5,041 nucleotides of DNA from the NCBI GenBank assembly GCA_021847855.1, contig JAJZOT010000158.1, positions 1-5,041 on the forward strand, read 5' to 3'. Numbering within the stretch: the first letter of the stretch is position 1; each line of letters opens with the position of its first letter. This stretch comes from Thermoplasmata archaeon (GTDB lineage: Archaea > Thermoplasmatota > Thermoplasmata > Thermoplasmatales > Thermoplasmataceae). Position numbers and translations under genes: made by a program. Below, one piece after another: positions 4,938-5,041 of the stretch. The notes under the pieces are model-generated. The model did no database searches and was not told the origin of the DNA. It saw only the letters and a list, made by a program, of their open reading frames with translations.

Positions 4938-5041
4938 TCAGCATGAATTCAACAATTTTGTATTCATCAAAGTTTGCGGGTATATGGCGGGGTATGATGG
5001 GATGAGAAGGCTTATTTCTGGAAAAATCAGTGGAACTGGTC

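Larger units (their letters stand above)
4841..5041 (+). pseudogene. Decayed N-terminal remnant resembling aldehyde:ferredoxin oxidoreductase (AOR family)
   Basis: AOR-family enzymes are tungsten-pterin oxidoreductases whose N-terminus has a GKILRVDLT-like strand, followed about 100 residues later by a KFAGYDGIVIxGK motif. The frame from 4841 reads GSAGFLPGKILRIDLTGNG (from 4856), a close match to the first motif. About 70 bases later the same frame reads SSKFAG (4967-4981), and a second frame from 4987 reads AGYDGMRRLISGK, close to the second motif. The two halves are separated by an imperfect duplication, GCGGGTATATG at 4976-4986 and GCGGGGTATGATG at 4987-4999, which shifts the frame. The roughly 100 residues expected between the motifs are reduced to about 25, and no start codon is visible. 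This is best read as a pseudogene with an internal deletion; the gene may continue beyond the window. The call rests on two short motifs in the right order. Confidence 0.4.

Noticed and set aside
1..5041. CRISPR array, tRNA or rRNA genes
   Set aside because: No regularly spaced repeats, cloverleaf arms with a TTC-containing T loop, or conserved rRNA stretches were seen on either strand by eye.

Overview
The window looks like a piece of an archaeal genome, most likely a Thermoplasmatales-type acidophile of the Thermoplasma/Ferroplasma/Cuniculiplasma kind. The reasons are a sedolisin-type (S53) acid peptidase, an archaeal DPM-like family 2 glycosyltransferase, frequent AGA/AGG and ATA codons, and TATA-box promoters placed 24-32 bp ahead of start codons, as expected for leaderless or near-leaderless transcripts. 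The lineage is an inference from gene content; no rRNA or marker gene is present.

Layout from left to right. (1) 1-1252, plus: a broken S53 peptidase gene. The 5' end lies outside the window. A one-base loss in a G run shifts the frame just before the catalytic GTS motif, and the C-terminal part of the domain is gone. (2) 1223-1723, minus: an intact compact M48/YgjP-like zinc metallopeptidase, convergent with and overlapping the peptidase remnant. (3) About 1775-2030: a gene-poor stretch with the C-terminal scar of an IS200/IS605 TnpB gene, a hairpin that could be its right end, and a short inverted repeat. (4) 2091-2801 and 2814-3584, plus: a two-gene operon of proteins I cannot assign to a named family. 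The second has the layout of a divergent PIN-type nuclease with a large helical insertion; the first is helical with a faintly similar N-terminus. This is the best candidate for an undescribed system. (5) 3585-3804: a spacer with a 40-codon orphan frame and a T tract that could end the next gene. (6) 3805-4503, minus: an intact GT2 glycosyltransferase with its own TATA box. (7) 4575-5041, plus: two remnants, an unidentified C-terminal fragment and a decayed N-terminal stretch resembling aldehyde:ferredoxin oxidoreductase (AOR), with a 12-bp perfect inverted repeat inside it.

Apart from the two-gene operon, the genes do not form a pathway. The pattern is one of genome erosion: three or four gene fragments and an IS scar lie between complete genes that carry their own promoters. 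The metallopeptidase and the glycosyltransferase are probably independent single-gene transcripts, and the operon starts immediately downstream of the transposon scar.
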